A stretch of 64,000 bases of DNA from Sphingomonas sp. 1F27F7B (GTDB taxonomy: Bacteria > Pseudomonadota > Alphaproteobacteria > Sphingomonadales > Sphingomonadaceae): contig NZ_SCMK01000001.1 in assembly GCF_005503355.1 (NCBI RefSeq), positions 248,001-312,000 of the forward strand. The letters run 5' to 3'. The notes beneath the pieces were generated by a model. The model ran no database searches. It saw only the letters and a program-made list of their open reading frames with translations, and had not been told where the DNA came from. Shown piece by piece: positions 60,522 to 64,000 of the stretch. Each line of letters opens with the position of its first letter. The first letter of the stretch is position 1. A program made the translations under genes and the position numbers.

Positions 60522-60812
60522 GGCCGTGCGGCTCCTGCTTTTGAGGTTGTGGAAAAGTCGCGGCTCCCTAGTCCCGGGCGCGGCGCGATGCAAGCGCCCC
60601 CGCTGTCCTACAACTCATCGTTCCGCTATTGTTCCGGCAAAGGCTCTTTGAACCGTGAGGAATTTGCGATGCGCGCGCGGGAGGCGAACTTTCGCGTCCG
60701 ATCCGTATGCACGCGCGTCACCGCCACGGAGAGAGGAGCGGACGGAAATCGGCGGCTTCCGGTGCTCCGTTCGCATGTCCTTGGCGAATATCGGCGTCCG
60801 AAAGCGTCTGTT

Positions 60813-61256
60813 TCAGGCCGCCTTCTCCCAGCGGCCCTGCGCGTTCTGCTTCCAATAGTTGCGCTCCACTCCCTCGCGGTCCGCCAGCGCCTTCCAGGCC
60901 GCGCGCGCCTCGGCGATCCGGTCCTCGTCGAAAAAGTGGAAGGCCCGGTCGAAACCCAGCGCTTCCTCGCGCCACACGCCGTCGGCCAGCGCGACGTTGC
61001 GCGCGCCATTGGCCGGTGCGCCCGCCTCGCCGGCGATCAGCACCGGCTGGCGATCGTCGTCGGGCCCGCCGGCCTGACCATGGGGCAGGAAACTCTCCGG
61101 CGCATAGGTCCATAGCAGCTGGTCGAGCCGGGCGCGCTGGCTCGCCTCGCCCGCCACGATCAGCAGCCGTCCGCCGGTCTCGACCACGCGTTCGGCGATC
61201 CGGGGCAGCGCACGTTCCAGGGGAAGCTGCGTCAGATGGTAGAAATCGACCTGCAT
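60813..61256 (-). CDS. holC: DNA polymerase III subunit chi
   Basis: The chi subunit links the clamp-loader complex to single-strand DNA-binding protein. The 147-residue protein starts MQVDFYHLTQLPLERALPRI, with LLIVAGEASQRARLDQLLWT, the characteristic ESFLPHGQAG, and VALADGVWREEALGFDRAFHF. The C-terminus ends EGVERNYWKQNAQGRWEKA. Start at 61254-61256. It is divergent from lptD, whose gene begins about 120 bases beyond. In many proteobacteria holC follows pepA; here no pepA is seen. Confidence 0.92.
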   Translation of the reverse strand: MQVDFYHLTQLPLERALPRIAERVVETGGRLLIVAGEASQRARLDQLLWTYAPESFLPHGQAGGPDDDRQPVLIAGEAGAPANGARNVALADGVWREEALGFDRAFHFFDEDRIAEARAAWKALADREGVERNYWKQNAQGRWEKAA

Positions 61257-61376
61257 GGCTCCTGTTAGCGCTTCCGTGCGTTCGGGCCAACGCACGTGAC
61301 GTTGCGGTCGCGCAACCGCTGCGATAGGGCGATAGAGGCCGCGTGCACGGGAGTTGAAGCAAAGGTGGGAATCGAA

Positions 61377-63671
61377 GTGACGCGCAAGGGCCTGCTGCTG
61401 TCGGCCGCGCTGGGCTTGTGCCTGGCGGCCGAAGCGCGCGCGCAGACGCAGACCGAGCCGACTCAGGGGACGCCTGCGCCGGCGCCCGCCGCCGTGCCCA
61501 GCCTCCAGGCCCCGCCGGTCGAGCCGCCGCCGCCCTCGCCGACGGCGCTGCCGGAGGGCGATGACCAGATCCAGTTCACTGCCGACCAGCTCGATTATGA
61601 CAATGAGCAGGACGTGGTGACCGCCACCGGCGACGTGCGCCTCTATCGCCGCAGCGAGCGGCTGCGCGCCGACAAGGTGCTGTGGAACCGCAAGTCCGGC
61701 CAGGTGGTGGCGGAGGGCAATGTCGTCCTGGTCAACCCGCAGGGCGATTCCGCCTATGGCGACAAAGTCGAGCTGACCGACACGCTGAAGGACGGCGTGG
61801 TCCAGAACATGCTGGTGGTGCTCGATGCCGGCGGCCGCATCGCCGCCCAGCACGGCGAGCGCCACGAGGACGGCAGCTTCACCGTCCAGAATGCCGCCTA
61901 TACGCCCTGCTCGGTCAGCGACGCGGAGAACTGCCCCAAGGAACCCACCTGGAAGGTCACCGCGGATCGCGTGATCTACGAGCCCGACAAGAAGCGGCTG
62001 CGCTATACCGGCGCCCGCGTCTCGGTGTTCGGCTTCGCGACGATCCCGCTGCCGATCTTCTCGCATCCGATCGGGGGCCAGAGCGCCAGCGGCATCCTGT
62101 CGCCGGATCTGCGCTACAATCGCGCCAACGGCTTCCAGTTCGCGCTGCCCTATTACATCAGCTTCGCGCCCAATCGCGACCTGACCATCACGCCGCGCAT
62201 CTACACCAACGTGCTGCCGGTGCTGCAAGCCGATTATCGCGAGCTCAATTCGCTCGGCGCGTTCCGGGTCACGGCCTATGGCACCTACAGCCGTCGCGCC
62301 GACGACCTGACGGTCCCGGTCACGCCGGCCACGTCGAAGAACGACTTCCGCGGCTATCTCGACATATTGGGCAAGTTCCAGCTCGATCCGGCCTGGAGCG
62401 TCAATACCTCGCTGCGGCTCACCACCGACCGCACCTTCCTTCGCCGCTACGACGTCTCGCGCGACGACAGGTTGCGTAACAATATCGGCGTGGAACGCAT
62501 TGATGCGGATAGCTATCTGTCCATCAATGCCTGGGTGGTGCAGACTCTGAGAGTAGGCGATCGCCAGGGCCTGCAGCCCTATGCCCTGCCCGAGATCGAC
62601 TATCGCCGCCGGATGGACGACGGGCTGGTCGGCGGCCGCTTCGAGTTCCAGCTCAACACGCTGGCGATCGGCCGATCGGACGGGCAGGATTCGCAGCGCG
62701 CCTTCGCCAGCGCCCGCTGGGACCTGCGCCGCCTGACCAACTGGGGCCAGGAAGTGACGCTCACTGCCTATGCCCGGGGCGATCTCTACAACGCTTCCGA
62801 CACGAACCTGACCAGCGTGGTCAGCTATCGCGGCGAGGACGGGTTCCACACGCGCGGCATTGCCGCCGCGGCGGTGGACGTGAAATGGCCGCTGATCGGC
62901 GGGCTGTTCGGCGGCACCCAGCGAATCACGCCGCGCTTCCAGATCGTCGCCTCGCCCAAGATCGCCAATCTGGAAGTCCCCAATGAGGACGCGCGGGCAG
63001 TGGATCTGGAGGATTCGAACCTCTTCGCCCTCAATCGCTTCCCGGGCTATGACCGGTTCGAGGATTCGACCCGGTTCACCTGGGGCATGGACTACGCGCT
63101 CTATCTCCCGGGCTTCTCGATCGACGCGAATATCGGCCAGAGCTATCGCATCTCGTCGCGCCCCACCCTGTTCCCCGACGGGACGGGGCTGACCGATCGG
63201 GTGTCCGACATCGTCGGCCGCACGGTGATCCGTTTCCGCGACTTCGTCAGCTTCACCCACCGCTACCGGCTCGACAAGGACGGCCTTGCCTTCCGCCGCA
63301 ACGAAGTCGACATGACGCTCGGCTCGCGCGCCACCTATTTCCAGATCGGCTATCTGCGGCTCAACCGCAATATCGGGCCGGCGCTGGAGGATCTCCAGGA
63401 CCGCGAGGAGCTCCGCCTGGGCGCCCGCGTCCAGATCGCGCGCTTCTGGTCGATCTCGGGCTCCACCCTGATCGACCTCACCGATCGCAAGGAGGACCCG
63501 ACTTCGGTCGCCGACGGATTCGAGCCCGTGCGCCACCGCGTCGGCATCACCTATGAAGATGATTGCCTCAGGCTGGGCTTCACCTGGAAGCGCGACTATG
63601 CCACCACCGGCGACGCGTCGCGCGGCAACTCCTATCTGTTCACGCTGGCGTTCAAGAATCTCGGACGCTAG
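61377..63671 (+). CDS. lptD: LPS-assembly protein LptD, GTG start
   Basis: Outer-membrane barrel that, with LptE, inserts lipopolysaccharide. I start at the GTG at 61377, preceded by AGGTGGGA, giving 764 residues beginning (M)TRKGLLLSAALGLCLAAEAR, a signal peptide. A proline-rich stretch leads to the OstA/LptA-like beta-jellyroll (IQFTADQLDYDNEQDVVTAT, a GDVRLYRRSERLRADKV segment). The C-terminal barrel ends SYLFTLAFKNLGR. Mature cysteines are YTPCSVSDAENC and one near the end (EDDCLRL), three rather than the four of E. coli, so disulfide pairing may differ. It is followed by surA, as in the lptD-surA order of E. coli. Confidence 0.96.
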   Translation: MTRKGLLLSAALGLCLAAEARAQTQTEPTQGTPAPAPAAVPSLQAPPVEPPPPSPTALPEGDDQIQFTADQLDYDNEQDVVTATGDVRLYRRSERLRADKVLWNRKSGQVVAEGNVVLVNPQGDSAYGDKVELTDTLKDGVVQNMLVVLDAGGRIAAQHGERHEDGSFTVQNAAYTPCSVSDAENCPKEPTWKVTADRVIYEPDKKRLRYTGARVSVFGFATIPLPIFSHPIGGQSASGILSPDLRYNRANGFQFALPYYISFAPNRDLTITPRIYTNVLPVLQADYRELNSLGAFRVTAYGTYSRRADDLTVPVTPATSKNDFRGYLDILGKFQLDPAWSVNTSLRLTTDRTFLRRYDVSRDDRLRNNIGVERIDADSYLSINAWVVQTLRVGDRQGLQPYALPEIDYRRRMDDGLVGGRFEFQLNTLAIGRSDGQDSQRAFASARWDLRRLTNWGQEVTLTAYARGDLYNASDTNLTSVVSYRGEDGFHTRGIAAAAVDVKWPLIGGLFGGTQRITPRFQIVASPKIANLEVPNEDARAVDLEDSNLFALNRFPGYDRFEDSTRFTWGMDYALYLPGFSIDANIGQSYRISSRPTLFPDGTGLTDRVSDIVGRTVIRFRDFVSFTHRYRLDKDGLAFRRNEVDMTLGSRATYFQIGYLRLNRNIGPALEDLQDREELRLGARVQIARFWSISGSTLIDLTDRKEDPTSVADGFEPVRHRVGITYEDDCLRLGFTWKRDYATTGDASRGNSYLFTLAFKNLGR

Positions 63672-63767
63672 GCTCCGCGGCAGAGGGGAACCGCCGGTAA
63701 GCCTAAGTTCAGGCACAATTGGCCAGTAAGCGCCACGCTTCCGGCAGATTTGAGGGTACGGATTCAC

Positions 63768-64000
63768 GTGAACATTGGTGTTACCAAGGCGATCCGCGCA
63801 GGCCGCTCGTCCGTTCTGGCGCTCGCGATCTCCAGCCTGGCATCCGCCGCCATGGCACAGACCGCGCCCAGCGCGCCGGCACCGGCGACGCAGGAGGACC
63901 AGGCCGCAGCGCTCGCCGCCCAGCTTGATCTTCCCCGCGATCTCAAGCTGTTCGGCAAGGCCGATCCCAATATCCGCAAGCCTACCGCGATCGTGAACGA
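63768..64000 (+). CDS. surA: SurA-like periplasmic chaperone/peptidyl-prolyl isomerase, N-terminus only
   Basis: A frame open from GTG at 63768 to the window end, at least 77 codons. After a signal peptide (VLALAISSLASAAMAQ, cleaved near residue 30) it has LAAQLDLPRDLKLFGKADPN and ends entering PTAIVNE, the SurA N-terminal domain pattern that precedes a VIT-type strand. The start codon follows GAGGG. Location directly after lptD agrees with SurA, which delivers outer-membrane proteins including LptD. The gene is cut by the window edge. Confidence 0.82.
   Translation, partial: MNIGVTKAIRAGRSSVLALAISSLASAAMAQTAPSAPAPATQEDQAAALAAQLDLPRDLKLFGKADPNIRKPTAIVN

Noticed and set aside
60813..63767. 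A very long minus-strand open frame opposite lptD
   Set aside because: It is the high-GC shadow of lptD joined to holC. Only the C-terminal 147 codons match a family (chi subunit).

Overview
The window is about two-thirds G+C chromosomal DNA. It most resembles a sphingomonad (Sphingomonadales, Alphaproteobacteria). The evidence is a tkt-gap-pgk gene string, an alphaproteobacterial-type 6S RNA gene between zapA and a 5-formyl-THF cyclo-ligase, two large TonB-dependent receptors, many acyl-CoA dehydrogenases, and GTCATCCCCGCGAAGGCGGG-type hairpin repeats in several gaps. I see no phage, transposase, plasmid or CRISPR genes. Species cannot be named from sequence alone.

Region 1 (1-16.5 kb) is housekeeping. 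On the minus strand, read downstream, are tkt-gap-pgk, a chemotaxis receptor, fbaB, an exported ABM-domain protein, an O-methyltransferase, thiE, an L,D-transpeptidase, an M23 peptidase, efp, a cupin and suhB (cut by the window edge). On the plus strand are a TlpA-type thioredoxin, a small coiled-coil protein, zapA, 6S RNA, the folate cyclo-ligase and a DUF2842 protein. Two tRNA-Asp copies and an AI-2E family permease follow.

Region 2 (16.6-43 kb) is mostly catabolic. It holds an orphan glycerol kinase, a Tat-exported threonine-aldolase-like protein, an acyl-CoA synthetase, a serine hydrolase, a FadB-like bifunctional enzyme, a pair of acyl-CoA dehydrogenases and a TesB thioesterase. Next come a pentapeptide-repeat protein resembling Qnr behind a GAAC-N7-GAAC (SOS-type) site and a PhzF protein. 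The most distinctive unit is a minus-strand operon at 36.5-30.7 kb: an ACAD10/11-like dehydrogenase, a zinc alcohol dehydrogenase, an APH-fold kinase, two SDRs and a periplasmic protein. It lies opposite a double-length TetR regulator. By analogy with LvaA/LvaC and human ACAD10/11 it may degrade hydroxy-acyl-CoAs through a phosphorylated intermediate. A flavin monooxygenase and an iron-type TonB receptor/PepSY pair with a Fur-like inverted repeat follow.

Region 3 (43-58 kb) has a DeoR-type repressor with an MFS transporter, a second large TonB-dependent receptor, a 500-base gap filled with two minisatellite arrays, a second acyl-CoA dehydrogenase pair, a TetA-like drug exporter with a second SOS-like site, and an acyl-CoA ligase overlapping a thioesterase. 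It ends with an EF-hand protein ahead of an OmpR/EnvZ-type two-component pair.

Region 4 (58-64 kb) holds a purine nucleoside permease-family protein, a small lipoprotein, ndk, holC and the outer-membrane biogenesis genes lptD and surA, the last cut by the window end. Both lptD and surA appear to start with GTG.
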